Positions 18,030-26,670 of a stretch of DNA of 64,000 nucleotides are shown piece after piece. Each line of letters starts with the position of its first letter. Within the stretch, counting starts at the first letter, position 1. The notes under the pieces are model-generated. The model saw only the letters and a program-made list of their open reading frames with translations, was not told where the DNA came from and did not search any database. The position numbers and the translations under genes are program-made. Source of the stretch: Bacillota bacterium (GTDB lineage Bacteria > Bacillota > Clostridia > Christensenellales > CAG-138); the NCBI GenBank assembly GCA_023390655.1, contig JAEWCL010000012.1, positions 37,238 to 101,237 of the forward strand, written 5' to 3'.

Positions 18030-19532
18030 ATGGAACCCATCTGGAGCGAATTGCAACTGGAGCGTATGGCGGGCAGGACCGCGGCGCAGGCGTTTGTAGA
18101 AGGCGATATCCCCATGCCTGCCGGGCGCGAGGTAGAGCGCATTTTGCAGGCGGACGCACAGATTCAAAACGAAACGGCGCGCTGCGCGGACGGCCGGGTG
18201 GATGTGGACGGCACGCTCGCGCTGCAACTGCTCTGCGTAAGCACGGACGGGATACCCTTTGATGTGCACGCCTCAACAAGGTATAACCACACCATCCCTG
18301 TGGAAGGCGCGCAGGAGGGCATGCGCGCGGAAATAACGCCGCAGTTGATGGATATCCGCACCGCGCTCGATAACAGCAACCGTGCGCATGTAGAGGCCGT
18401 GGCGGATATGAATGCCACCGTGCAGCAGGATGAAAACATGCGCGTCATTACCGATGTGCGCAACGCCAGGAATTTAGAGACCCGCTACGAGCAGGCGCAG
18501 CTTGCGCGCGTGCGCCCGCTTACAGGCGTTTCCCTGCGTTCGCGTGAAGAGCTTGAAGCGCCGGGCGTTGTGCAGGTGCTGCGGGTGAACGCGGCCCCGC
18601 ATATCGACAACGTCACGCTTGAGGCAAACGGCGCCGCGGTCGAAGGCGTCATGTATTTGTATGCACTGTATCTGGATGACGAACACCGGCTGATGCAGGC
18701 TATGGTCCGCACGCCGTTCAGCGAACTGATCCCGCTGGAAATGGATGTTTCTGCCTGCTCGCGCATTACGGCAATGCCGAGCGTACGGGATATTTCCGGA
18801 AACGTCACCACAGAGGGCGAGGCGCTCGAGCTCAACATTACCACCCAGATCGAAGTGTTCTGCATTACCCGGGAGGATGTCAACACCCTTTCGGACGCCT
18901 ATTCGGCGGATGGCGGCGTCAATGTGGAGCGGCAGATGGTAGAGCAGCTCACGCCCGTTTCCACCGTCACGGGCCTCTGCCGCATTATGGAGACGCTGCG
19001 CGTACCGGAGGAAAGCCCGGATGTTGCACGAGTCATCTTCACCACCGCCCGTCCCACCGTGCTTGCGCTCACGGACAACAGCGGCCAGCTTGCGGCGGAC
19101 GGTATCCTTGTAACAGCCGTCGTCTATGCGGACGCACAGGGCAATACGAACGTATTCGAGGAGGATATCCCCTTCCGCTGCGCGATTGACGCACCGTTTT
19201 CCCCGGATGCGATGGTGCGCGTGCGTCCGCTTGAGGTACGCGGCAGCGGCGTAGGGCGCTCCGTACAGGTGGAATACCTGCTGGAGACGCAGGCGCGGTT
19301 GTTTGAACGCCAGCAGATCATGCTTGCAGTGGATATGCAGGAAACGGAACCCGCCCAGCGTGAGAACGGCATCTATGTGTATATGGCGGACGAAGGAGAA
19401 ACACCCTGGGATGTTGGCAAGCGCTATGGCGTGACGATGGAGCAGCTGCAGGAATGGAATCCGGATTTAGGGGAGATGTTTACAGAGGGAACGCCGGTGC
19501 TGATCCTCTCCAATTCCGGCCGCCGGCGCTGA
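18030..19532 (+). CDS. sipL: SipL-like spore morphogenesis protein (SPOCS + LysM)
   Basis: A 500-residue protein made of SPOCS/DUF3794 repeats over residues about 1-440 and a C-terminal LysM domain (about 452-497, EGETPWDVGKRYGVTMEQLQEWNPDL). This is the layout of clostridial SipL, which binds SpoIVA and anchors the spore coat basement layer to the forespore membrane; B. subtilis SpoVID plays the equivalent part. ATG 18030 follows AGAGAGG; an in-frame ATG at 17970 is less likely. No signal peptide, consistent with mother-cell cytoplasm. A CotE- or other SPOCS-containing coat protein is an alternative, but the single terminal LysM favours SipL. Confidence 0.78.
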   Translation: MEPIWSELQLERMAGRTAAQAFVEGDIPMPAGREVERILQADAQIQNETARCADGRVDVDGTLALQLLCVSTDGIPFDVHASTRYNHTIPVEGAQEGMRAEITPQLMDIRTALDNSNRAHVEAVADMNATVQQDENMRVITDVRNARNLETRYEQAQLARVRPLTGVSLRSREELEAPGVVQVLRVNAAPHIDNVTLEANGAAVEGVMYLYALYLDDEHRLMQAMVRTPFSELIPLEMDVSACSRITAMPSVRDISGNVTTEGEALELNITTQIEVFCITREDVNTLSDAYSADGGVNVERQMVEQLTPVSTVTGLCRIMETLRVPEESPDVARVIFTTARPTVLALTDNSGQLAADGILVTAVVYADAQGNTNVFEEDIPFRCAIDAPFSPDAMVRVRPLEVRGSGVGRSVQVEYLLETQARLFERQQIMLAVDMQETEPAQRENGIYVYMADEGETPWDVGKRYGVTMEQLQEWNPDLGEMFTEGTPVLILSNSGRRR

Positions 19533-19553
19533 TGGAAGAGCCGCAGATAAAAG

Positions 19554-19578
19554 CAGGCCGCCTTTAAAAGGCGGCCTG
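19554..19578. terminator. Bidirectional terminator between sipL and HU
   Basis: Twelve-bp arms CAGGCCGCCTTT / AAAGGCGGCCTG with minimal loop, between two convergent genes. The flanking T run is short. Confidence 0.7.
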
Positions 19579-19602
19579 TTCGTCTATAAGTTTGCGGGAT
19601 AA

Positions 19603-19875
19603 TTAGTTCAACGCATCCTTGAACGCCTTGCCGGCCTTGAAGGAAGGAGCCTTGGACGCGGGGATGTCGATCTCTGCGCCGGTCATGGGGTTGTGGCCCT
19701 TGCGTGCTTCACGGCTCTTGACTTCGAAAACGCCAAAGCCAACCATCTGAACCTTTTCACCAGCCTTCAGGGAAGCGGTGACGGTGTCTACAAAAGCATT
19801 GATCGCCTTTTCGGCGTCCTTCTTGGAAAGCTCGCTTTTCTGCGCGACGGCAGCGATCAGATCCGTTTTGTTCAT
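19603..19875 (-). CDS. hup: HU family DNA-binding protein
   Basis: A 90-residue nucleoid protein of exactly HU length. It begins MNKTDLIAAVAQKSELSKKDAEKAI-like and carries the DNA-wrapping arm signature GFGVFEVKSREARKGHNPMTG. AAGGAGG lies 11 bases before the ATG. It bends and compacts DNA as a dimer. It follows mazG by 98 bases on the same strand; the flippase-MazG-HU order recalls the yabM-yabN region linked to sporulation in Firmicutes. Confidence 0.96.
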   Translation of the reverse strand: MNKTDLIAAVAQKSELSKKDAEKAINAFVDTVTASLKAGEKVQMVGFGVFEVKSREARKGHNPMTGAEIDIPASKAPSFKAGKAFKDALN

Positions 19876-19973
19876 AAGTGGATTATCCTCCTTAAATGTT
19901 CGTGTTCATTCAGCATGATGATGCCGAAACTTATTGTATCAGCCTTTTTGCCGATATACAAGACTTTTATGCC

Positions 19974-21419
19974 TTATTTTTGCCTATTTCCGGCACTTTT
20001 AACGTCTTGCCACAGGGTTTCCATTTCGTCAAGCGTCAACATGTCCAATGTCTGCCCATTCTTCTGTGCAAGGGCTTCCATAGCGGCAAACCGGGCAAGG
20101 AATTTCTCGCTTGCCTGGGTCAGGATTTCTTCCGGTTCGAGCTGCAAAAGCCGGCACACATTCACTGCCGCAAATAAGAGGTCGCCCATCTCCTCCGCCA
20201 CATGCATGTTCTCTTCCATTGCCTGACGCAGCTCCTCCGTTTCCTCGGGCAGCTTGTAAAACGCCTGCTTCGCGTCGTTCCAGTCAAAACCTACCTGCGC
20301 CGCTTTCTTTTGCAGCTTATAGGCGCGCATCAGGGCGGGCAGGTTCTTTGGCACGGCGCGGAGCACGTCCGTTTGTGTGGAGAACTGCTTCTCCTTCTTC
20401 TTGAGTTGTTCCCACTTTTCCACAACTGCATCCGGGGTATCCGCTTTTCCACTGCCAAAAACATGCGGATGGCGGTAAATCAGCTTCTGTACGATGCCTG
20501 TGGTGACGTCCCTGTCGGTAAACCGGCGCTGTTCCGATGCAATCTCCGCATGGAATGCAATCTGCAGCAGCACATCCCCCAGTTCCTCGGATAGGGCTGC
20601 GTCGTCCTGCTGGTCGATGGCGTCCAGCACCTCGTAGCATTCCTCAATCATCGTCTTTTTCAGGCTTTCATGCGTCTGCTCCCTATCCCACGGGCAGCCG
20701 CCGGGCCTGCGCAGCCGGTGCATGACCTCCAATAAATCCTGATAAGAGAACCGGGAGAGGGAGAGGAGTTCGGCGGGAGGGACAAGGAGCACCGTCGTCG
20801 CATGGAAGCCGTCCTGCCTGTCCAGTTCGTAAAGCGGCAGCGACCTAGTCTCATATGCGCCGGATTCCGCCATCGTGCAAAGGCGCACCGGATGTTCGTC
20901 CGGATAGTATTGCGTTAAAGCAAGCTTAACCTCTCCGGCGCGGATTTTTGTATCCAGTTCCTCGATGGCAAGCGGCAGCTTTGGGTCAATGCGCTCCGGC
21001 AGTGCGCCTGCGGCACAGGTGAATGCCGCATCATACTCTACGCCAACTTCCGCCATCGCGGCCTGCGCGTACGAAACGCCGGGCAGCACGCGAACCGTCA
21101 CCTGCTCCTGCGCCGCGCGCTGCTTCAATTCCGGCAGCAGCCCGCCCACGCCGCGTCCGGGGACGGCATACACCGCGTCCCATTCCCGGCAGGCTGCGAG
21201 CAGGCGGCTGATGATACCCTCGCGCAGCTCATCAAAATCCTCGCACGCCATATAAAGGTCATCCATCGACGTATACGAAAGTCCTGCATGCTTGATCGGA
21301 AGCGCGCAGGGCGTATGCGCCGTCTGCAGATACAGCCTGTCCGCCCTTTTGCAGGCGTCAAGCGCCGCATTGGAAATGGTGTCCGGTGTTGAGAGTGCCG
21401 CGATGGTCAGCGTTGGCAT
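19974..21419 (-). CDS. mazG: YabN/MazG: methylase-like domain plus NTP pyrophosphohydrolase
   Basis: A 481-residue two-domain protein. Residues 1-215 are a tetrapyrrole-methylase-like domain (opens MPTLTIAALSTPDTISNAAL; GRGVGGLLPELK near 110), and residues about 235-475 hold the MazG domain with RPGGCPWDREQTH, EECYEVLDAI and EELGDVLLQIAFHAE, the last supplying the Mg-binding acidic residues. MazG hydrolyses nucleoside triphosphates to monophosphates, cleaning damaged or excess nucleotides. The fusion matches B. subtilis YabN. It lies 175 bases downstream of the flippase and upstream of HU on the same strand. Confidence 0.93.
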   Translation of the reverse strand: MPTLTIAALSTPDTISNAALDACKRADRLYLQTAHTPCALPIKHAGLSYTSMDDLYMACEDFDELREGIISRLLAACREWDAVYAVPGRGVGGLLPELKQRAAQEQVTVRVLPGVSYAQAAMAEVGVEYDAAFTCAAGALPERIDPKLPLAIEELDTKIRAGEVKLALTQYYPDEHPVRLCTMAESGAYETRSLPLYELDRQDGFHATTVLLVPPAELLSLSRFSYQDLLEVMHRLRRPGGCPWDREQTHESLKKTMIEECYEVLDAIDQQDDAALSEELGDVLLQIAFHAEIASEQRRFTDRDVTTGIVQKLIYRHPHVFGSGKADTPDAVVEKWEQLKKKEKQFSTQTDVLRAVPKNLPALMRAYKLQKKAAQVGFDWNDAKQAFYKLPEETEELRQAMEENMHVAEEMGDLLFAAVNVCRLLQLEPEEILTQASEKFLARFAAMEALAQKNGQTLDMLTLDEMETLWQDVKSAGNRQK

Positions 21420-21477
21420 GGTAATACTCCTTTACGGTTATGACAAGACGTTTGGAGATTTTGCCTCCAAACCTCCG

Positions 21478-21586
21478 CTTAGGGTCGTAACGAGCCTAAG
21501 AACCCTTTTTAAAAAGTATGGACGTCTAGGAAAGGGATTCCCAAGGGATATATCCTTGGGCGGGTACGGGGCAAAGCCCCGTAAAG
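21478..21586. repeat. Intergenic multi-hairpin repeat, copy A
   Basis: Between the flippase and mazG. Hairpin 1: CTTAGG/CCTAAG around the loop GTCGTAACGAG (21478-21500). Hairpin 2: CCCAAGG...CCTTGGG (about 21541-21560). Hairpin 3: ACGGGGC/GCCCCGT (about 21566-21582). The loop sequence and the AAGGGnTTCCC and GGGCGGG blocks recur at 30759-30807. Confidence 0.55.
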
Positions 21587-21593
21587 GCACCCG

Positions 21594-23210
21594 CTATACC
21601 CGGAACACGCGTCTGAGCCGGCTACCGCCGGGAATAAACTGCAGATCGTCCGCGCTGAACATTTTCAATGCAACCGCAAGCACGCAGTAGAGGACCACGC
21701 CCGCAAGAACGGAACCAAGCGTCGCAACCGTGGCGCTCGCATGGTCCGAAATGGCACGGTACAGGAACATTACGAGGATGCCCATCAAAGCGGAGGAGAG
21801 GATGGGCTTGCCGAACACATCGTACAGGTTCAGCTTCATGCCCGTCTTGCGTACGAGGTATATGATATCCAGTATCCCCGCCGAAGCATAGCACACCACT
21901 GTGGAGACTGCAGCGCCCTGTATGTTGATTTCCGGTATGTGCATCAAAACAAGCATGGTCACGACCTTCAGCACCCCGCCGAACACCATGTTGATGACGG
22001 GTACCGTAGGCCTGCCCAGGCCCTGTATGATGCCGGTAAGCGTCTGGACGATAGAAAGGAACACCACACCGATACAGGCCGTCTGAAGAAGTTCTGCGGC
22101 CAGTTTCAGCTCAGTCGGGGTAAGGGTGCTAAAAAGCATGCCTAATATCGGCTCCGCCAGCGCAAAGAGCCCAATGGCGCATGGCGTGCCGATGACCAAC
22201 GCAAGCTTGAGCCCCGTGCGCCCAGCGGAACGGACCCGCTTTGCGTCCTTCTTCGCCATGTAGGCGGAAATGGCTGGTACCAGGCTCATCGCAAGTGCAG
22301 AGGTCAGCACGGCGGGCATATTGATGATGGGCGTCACGAACGAATAGAGCAGTGAGTACGCCTTTGCGGCCTCCTGCACCGTATAGCCGATGCTCTCTAA
22401 AATGCGGATGATAAACGCGCTGTCTATAATGCCCACCACCGGCATCACGGAAGCGCCGATCGTCACCGGCACTGCAATGGCGAGTATTTTCCTGGAGATG
22501 GAGTTGAAAGAAGACTTTTCCTTGCTGCGCGGCGAGGCTGCGATTTGTAAAGAGAAATCCTTTTTGCGCCGGAGGTAGAAGACCCAGATTACAAGGAGGC
22601 CGACAAGCTCCGATCCGCTCACGCCGATGAGCGCGCCCATGGCCGCGTATTCCGGCCCCTGCGGCAGGAAGTGGATGGCGAGCGTGAAGCCGATGGCGAG
22701 TTTGCCCAATTGCTCCGCCACCTGGGAGAACGCGGTGCCTATCATTTGCTGCATGCCCTGTAAGTAGCCGCGGTACGCGCACATCAGAGATACGAACAGC
22801 AATGCGGGGGCAAGCGCCCTAAAGGAAAGTGCCTGCTTTGCAATTTCCGCCGTTGCTTCGGCCGGATAAGAAATAGAAGCGAGTGCATCTGCGCCGGCGA
22901 ACATAATCAACGTGGTCGCAACGCCGATGATCAAAAGCAGCCGGAACGCGGTCTTGAATACCGCACGTGCGCCGCGGTAATCCCCGAGCGTCACGCGTTC
23001 GGAGACGAGTTTGGAAATTGCGGTCGGTAAGCCTGCCGAGGAAATGACAAGAAGCCAGGTGTAGTAGCGGTAGACGATATCGTAATAGGACATCGCCTCT
23101 ATGCCGACGATATTGGCTAACGGAATGCGATAAACTGCGCCGATGAACTTTACGATCAATCCCGCAACCGCGAGTATCGCCGCACCGCGCACAAAGGATT
23201 TTTTCTCCAT
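21594..23210 (-). CDS. SpoVB/YabM-like polysaccharide flippase
   Basis: A 538-residue polytopic membrane protein of the MOP flippase superfamily (MATE/Wzx/MurJ relatives) with about 14 hydrophobic segments. The N-terminus KSFVRGAAILAVAGLIVKFIGAVYRIPLANIVG is characteristic of SpoVB and YabM. ATG 23210 has AGAGGGGG 6 bases upstream, preferred over the in-frame start at 23249. SpoVB-group proteins move lipid-linked wall precursors during spore cortex formation; position before mazG and HU matches YabM better than SpoVB. Substrate is inferred. Confidence 0.88.
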   Translation of the reverse strand: MEKKSFVRGAAILAVAGLIVKFIGAVYRIPLANIVGIEAMSYYDIVYRYYTWLLVISSAGLPTAISKLVSERVTLGDYRGARAVFKTAFRLLLIIGVATTLIMFAGADALASISYPAEATAEIAKQALSFRALAPALLFVSLMCAYRGYLQGMQQMIGTAFSQVAEQLGKLAIGFTLAIHFLPQGPEYAAMGALIGVSGSELVGLLVIWVFYLRRKKDFSLQIAASPRSKEKSSFNSISRKILAIAVPVTIGASVMPVVGIIDSAFIIRILESIGYTVQEAAKAYSLLYSFVTPIINMPAVLTSALAMSLVPAISAYMAKKDAKRVRSAGRTGLKLALVIGTPCAIGLFALAEPILGMLFSTLTPTELKLAAELLQTACIGVVFLSIVQTLTGIIQGLGRPTVPVINMVFGGVLKVVTMLVLMHIPEINIQGAAVSTVVCYASAGILDIIYLVRKTGMKLNLYDVFGKPILSSALMGILVMFLYRAISDHASATVATLGSVLAGVVLYCVLAVALKMFSADDLQFIPGGSRLRRVFRV

Positions 23211-23452
23211 GCATTGCCCCCTCTGCCCGCTGTACGCGAGCTGCTGCACCCTACAGTATAGCAGGTTTTTCTATTTTGCCAACCGCGGCGGCATTTGCAG
23301 GGGCGCTTCCCAAAAAGAGTTCACGAAAATGTTAAATCCGCTCCGTGATCATGACATCTTTTGCCTCTCATGATCCCCTGCTATATGCTATACTTAATAT
23401 GGTATACTCAATACAGGCCATTTTATTCTGAAACCATACATGGAGGAGCAGC

Positions 23453-24337
23453 ATGTTTAAAAACAAGGATGGAAAAGTAGCGGGGGGAAGGGTTGTTCTG
23501 GTGGTGATCATTGCAATCCTTGCGCTTTCTGTGGTGCTGGGCAGCGTTGTCGTGGTGCCTGCCGGGCATACGGGCGTTGTGCTGACGCTGGGCCGCGTCA
23601 GCGATATCGTACTGCAGGAGGGCATGCATTTTAAAATCCCCTTCGCGCAGCAGGTGATTCTTATCAACAACCGCATCGTTAAGCTGGAGGTCGATACGCA
23701 GGCATTCTCCAAGGACCTGCAGACGGTTTCCGCGAAGCTTGCGGTCAATTACCGCATCGATAAGGGCATGAGCCAGACGATCTACCGCAATGTCGGCAAC
23801 GCCTATGAAAGCGTGCTGGTCGTCCCTGCTGTGCATGAGGTGTTGAAGGCGGTTGTCGCGGAGTATACGGCAAGCACGCTTGTTGCGGACCGCAGCTCGG
23901 TTTCTGTGGAGCTTGACAACAATATGAAGGAGAAGCTTGCCGATTCCGGCATCGTGGTAGAGGATTTCAACATCATCGATTGGGACTTCTCGGATGAATA
24001 CATCGCCGCCATCGAACAGAAGCAGGTCGCCGAGCAGAACCTCATCAAGACCCGCACCGAACAGGAGCAGGCGGTCGTGATTGCGGAAGCTACCGCAAAG
24101 CAGAAGGTCATTGCTGCTCAGGCCGCCGCGGAAGCCGCCGTGATTGAGGCGGAAGCGAAGGCAAAGCAGATTGCCGTGGAGGCGGACGCGCAGGCCGAGG
24201 CCAACCGCAAGCTCGCCGAATCGCTCAACCAGAGCATCATCGATTACGAGAAGATCAACAAGTGGGACGGCAAGTTGCCCTCCGTACAGACGGGCAGCGG
24301 CGGCGCGCTCATCGGGATCGATCTTCCGAAAGAGTAA
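23453..24337 (+). CDS. SPFH/prohibitin family membrane protein
   Basis: A 294-residue protein with one N-terminal membrane span (VVLVVIIAILALSVVLGSVVVV), a band-7 domain (about 35-200, GHTGVVLTLGRVSDIVLQEGMHFKIP) and an Ala/Glu-rich coiled coil (about 190-265). It resembles prohibitin and HflC-type scaffolds that form large rings in the membrane and modulate proteases or lipid domains. GGAGGAG stands before the ATG. It is a single gene with its own terminator; no FtsH or NfeD partner is adjacent. Confidence 0.88.
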   Translation: MFKNKDGKVAGGRVVLVVIIAILALSVVLGSVVVVPAGHTGVVLTLGRVSDIVLQEGMHFKIPFAQQVILINNRIVKLEVDTQAFSKDLQTVSAKLAVNYRIDKGMSQTIYRNVGNAYESVLVVPAVHEVLKAVVAEYTASTLVADRSSVSVELDNNMKEKLADSGIVVEDFNIIDWDFSDEYIAAIEQKQVAEQNLIKTRTEQEQAVVIAEATAKQKVIAAQAAAEAAVIEAEAKAKQIAVEADAQAEANRKLAESLNQSIIDYEKINKWDGKLPSVQTGSGGALIGIDLPKE

Positions 24338-24359
24338 CGCGCAGTTGCATCATAGGCTT

Positions 24360-24387
24360 GGGCCGCACAGTTTGTGCGGCCCTTTTT
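24360..24387 (+). terminator. Intrinsic terminator after SPFH gene
   Basis: Ten-bp arms GGGCCGCACA / TGTGCGGCCC, 3-base loop and a T5 run. Confidence 0.93.
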
Positions 24388-24539
24388 GCTGCCCCCGCTT
24401 TGCCGCCCCCTATGCGCAACTGTAGAATTCATGTACAATACAACTATTGGTGTTTTTGAATGATCCATTCATAGCATGGTTAACAATTGCATGATTTGTG
24501 GCGTTGCGATCCAATCCATAATGTGAGGAGTGTTTACAA

Positions 24540-25802
24540 ATGCTTGCATCCAAACTGACGGAACAATTGAAAAACGGGGCGTTCGATGCGGCGCTCTCCC
24601 GCGTCTACTCCAACATCCCTGCGGCACGCGCGCGCTGTGCGGAGGTGGCGGCGGGCTTTTACCGGCAGTTCGGAGAACAGGAAATTTCCCTGTTTTCCGC
24701 ACCAGGGCGCACGGAGGTGGGCGGCAACCATACGGACCACAACCACGGCGCGGTGCTGGCGGCGGCGGTGGAGCTTGATATGCTGTGCGCGGCGTCGCCA
24801 ACGGACGATGGCACGGTGGAACTGTATTCCGAAGGGTTTGGCGGCATTCAGATCAAGATTTCTGATCTTGCCGTAAAACAGGAAGAACTGGAGACCTCCG
24901 CGGCGCTTATCCGGGGAGTTGCAGCCGGCATGCAGCAAAAAGGGTACCGCGTGGGCGGCTTTCGGGCATACATGGTGTCCGATGTGCTGCGCGGCTCCGG
25001 GCTTTCCTCCAGCGCGGCGTTTGAGGTGCTGCTCTGCTGCATCCAAGGCCATTTGTATAACGAAGGCAGGCTGTCCCCTGTGGAGGCCGCCATTATCAGC
25101 CGCTATGCGGAAAACGAGTATTTCGGCAAGCCTTGCGGCCTGATGGACCAGATGGCGTGCGCGGTGGGCGGCTTTGTGAAAATGGACTTTTTAGACCCGC
25201 TTTCGCCGGTGGTGGAGCCGATTCCGGTTGCAACAACGGGATATGCGCTGTGCATTACGGATACCCACGGCAACCATGAGGGGCTGACTGCGGAATACGG
25301 CGCGGTGACGGTGGAAATGCGCGCTGTGGCGCAGTGTCTGGGTGGGGAAGTGCTGCGCGATGTTACGGAGGAGGCGCTTTATAAAAACGCCGCCCGTATC
25401 CGGAAGGACTGTGGCGACCGGGCGTTTTTGCGCGCGGCGCATTTCTTCCGGGATCATGCGCGCGTACAGGCGCAGGCGGATGCACTCAAAAACGGAGAGG
25501 CGGAACGCTTTTTAATGCTGGTGCGGGAAAGCGGGCAATCCTCCTTCATGTATCTGCAAAATGTCTATCTCGCCGCAGACGCGCAGCATCAGCCGGTGGC
25601 GGCGGCGCTGTGCCTGAGCGAACGGCTGCTCAATGGCCGCGGCGCAACAAGGGTGCATGGCGGCGGGTTTGCGGGCACCATACAGGCGTGGGTGCCGGAG
25701 GACCTGCTTGAAGGGTACCGCAGCGGCATGGATGCCGTGTTTGGGGAAGGCTCCTGTGCGGCGCCGGGCATCCGGGCTGTGGGTATGGCGCGCGTTGTTT
25801 AA
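24540..25802 (+). CDS. galK: Galactokinase (GHMP family)
   Basis: A 420-residue GHMP kinase. The galactokinase signature FSAPGRTEVGGNHTDHNHG (residues about 54-72; most GalK have GRVNLIGEHTDYN) and the ATP-binding motif GSGLSSSAAFE (about 158-168) are clear, as is a late GGGFAGTIQAW motif. It phosphorylates galactose at C1, or a related sugar. The deviations TEVGGNHTDH match the divergent GalK group common in Clostridia. Start has GTGAGGAGT 9 bases upstream. No galT or galE is nearby. Confidence 0.85.
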   Translation: MLASKLTEQLKNGAFDAALSRVYSNIPAARARCAEVAAGFYRQFGEQEISLFSAPGRTEVGGNHTDHNHGAVLAAAVELDMLCAASPTDDGTVELYSEGFGGIQIKISDLAVKQEELETSAALIRGVAAGMQQKGYRVGGFRAYMVSDVLRGSGLSSSAAFEVLLCCIQGHLYNEGRLSPVEAAIISRYAENEYFGKPCGLMDQMACAVGGFVKMDFLDPLSPVVEPIPVATTGYALCITDTHGNHEGLTAEYGAVTVEMRAVAQCLGGEVLRDVTEEALYKNAARIRKDCGDRAFLRAAHFFRDHARVQAQADALKNGEAERFLMLVRESGQSSFMYLQNVYLAADAQHQPVAAALCLSERLLNGRGATRVHGGGFAGTIQAWVPEDLLEGYRSGMDAVFGEGSCAAPGIRAVGMARVV

Positions 25803-25870
25803 ATTCCGGCGTTTTACGTGTGGAAAGCCGGGGTATCTATAAAGCAACAAGGAACAAGGAGGCATCTGTC

Positions 25871-25960
25871 ATGAAAAAGAAGGATGATATTGTATTTGAT
25901 GAGACTGTTTGCTCACCCGAGTTTCCGGACGGATGCATCCCGCCCGCCTCAGAACAATAG
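25871..25960 (+). CDS. Small ORF, 29 residues
   Basis: ATG 25871 follows a perfect AAGGAGG with an 8-base spacer and the frame ends at TAG 25958-25960; an intrinsic terminator begins 27 bases later. The peptide is charged at the start (MKKKDDIVFDE) and has two cysteines (TVCSPEF, DGCIPP). No known family is recognised. It may be the last gene of the galK transcript (69-base gap) or be separately transcribed. A structural peptide, regulator or precursor peptide are all possible; no modifying enzyme is adjacent. Confidence 0.5.
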   Translation: MKKKDDIVFDETVCSPEFPDGCIPPASEQ

Positions 25961-25987
25961 GATAGCAACCGCCTCACAGGAGGCTCC

Positions 25988-26021
25988 AAGCGCCGGAATT
26001 TCTTCCGACGCTTTCTTTTTT
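25988..26021 (+). terminator. Intrinsic terminator after small ORF
   Basis: Arms AAGCG-C-CGGAA / TTCCG-A-CGCTT (one mismatch) with loop TTTC, then TCTTTTTT. A smaller GCCTC/GAGGC hairpin precedes it at 25973-25986. Confidence 0.82.
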
Positions 26022-26056
26022 ACAACGCAGGCAGAATCCTGTAGAAGGAGGCGGTC

Positions 26057-26518
26057 ATGGCAAGAAAGTCGAATTTATTGTTTCTAGGTTTGGCGGCCAT
26101 GCTGTTCGTCCTGCTTATGGTGCTCTCCCATCAGCATAAGAAGCAAGAAATAGAACACGCCGTACTTGTGGATTTTGCGGCGCTGGTGCCTGCTGACGGA
26201 ATGGTGGAATTAAACAGGGACGCACCTCCGCCGGGGAAGCAGTTTACCGGAGAAGATGCCGTTGCGGTTGTCCTGGCCGTTCAAAATGCCGGCCTTGTTC
26301 CGTACAGCGGCCCAAGGCATACTCCGGCGCCCGGTTATTCTTGGAGTATTCGTTGCACAGATGGGCTGGGCAACGATTTATTCGTTCTATATCTTGATCG
26401 GAATGAGATTGCATATCGCAGTTTTACAGACGAACAGGATGCCATGTATTACTCCCTTACTACGGGGGACGTGGATGCCTTGGATGCAAAACTTCAGCAA
26501 CTCTATAACAATGGGTAA
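26057..26518 (+). CDS. Membrane-anchored hypothetical protein
   Basis: A 153-residue protein with an N-terminal uncleaved signal anchor (LLFLGLAAMLFVLLMVLS, residues 6-23) and a soluble outer domain of about 125 residues containing PGYSWSIRCTDGLGNDLFVLYLDRNEIAYRS. GGAGG precedes the ATG by 7 bases. No family is recognised with confidence. The gene is flanked by terminators on both sides, so it is an independent unit, probably facing the cell exterior. Confidence 0.65.
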   Translation: MARKSNLLFLGLAAMLFVLLMVLSHQHKKQEIEHAVLVDFAALVPADGMVELNRDAPPPGKQFTGEDAVAVVLAVQNAGLVPYSGPRHTPAPGYSWSIRCTDGLGNDLFVLYLDRNEIAYRSFTDEQDAMYYSLTTGDVDALDAKLQQLYNNG

Positions 26519-26554
26519 AACCCAAAAACGCGGCAGCCGGTGGCGAGACAAGAA

Positions 26555-26596
26555 CACAGAAAAGCGGTGAGGATATTTCCTCACCGCTTTTCTGTG
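26555..26596. terminator. Long bidirectional terminator
   Basis: Perfect 19-bp arms CACAGAAAAGCGGTGAGGA / TCCTCACCGCTTTTCTGTG with loop TATT, between convergent genes. Confidence 0.88.
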
Positions 26597-26670
26597 CGAA
26601 TTCAATGCTATGCAGATCGGAAAATAAGGGCAGGGAAGAGAATACTTATTTGCGATGATGCAAATTGCCC

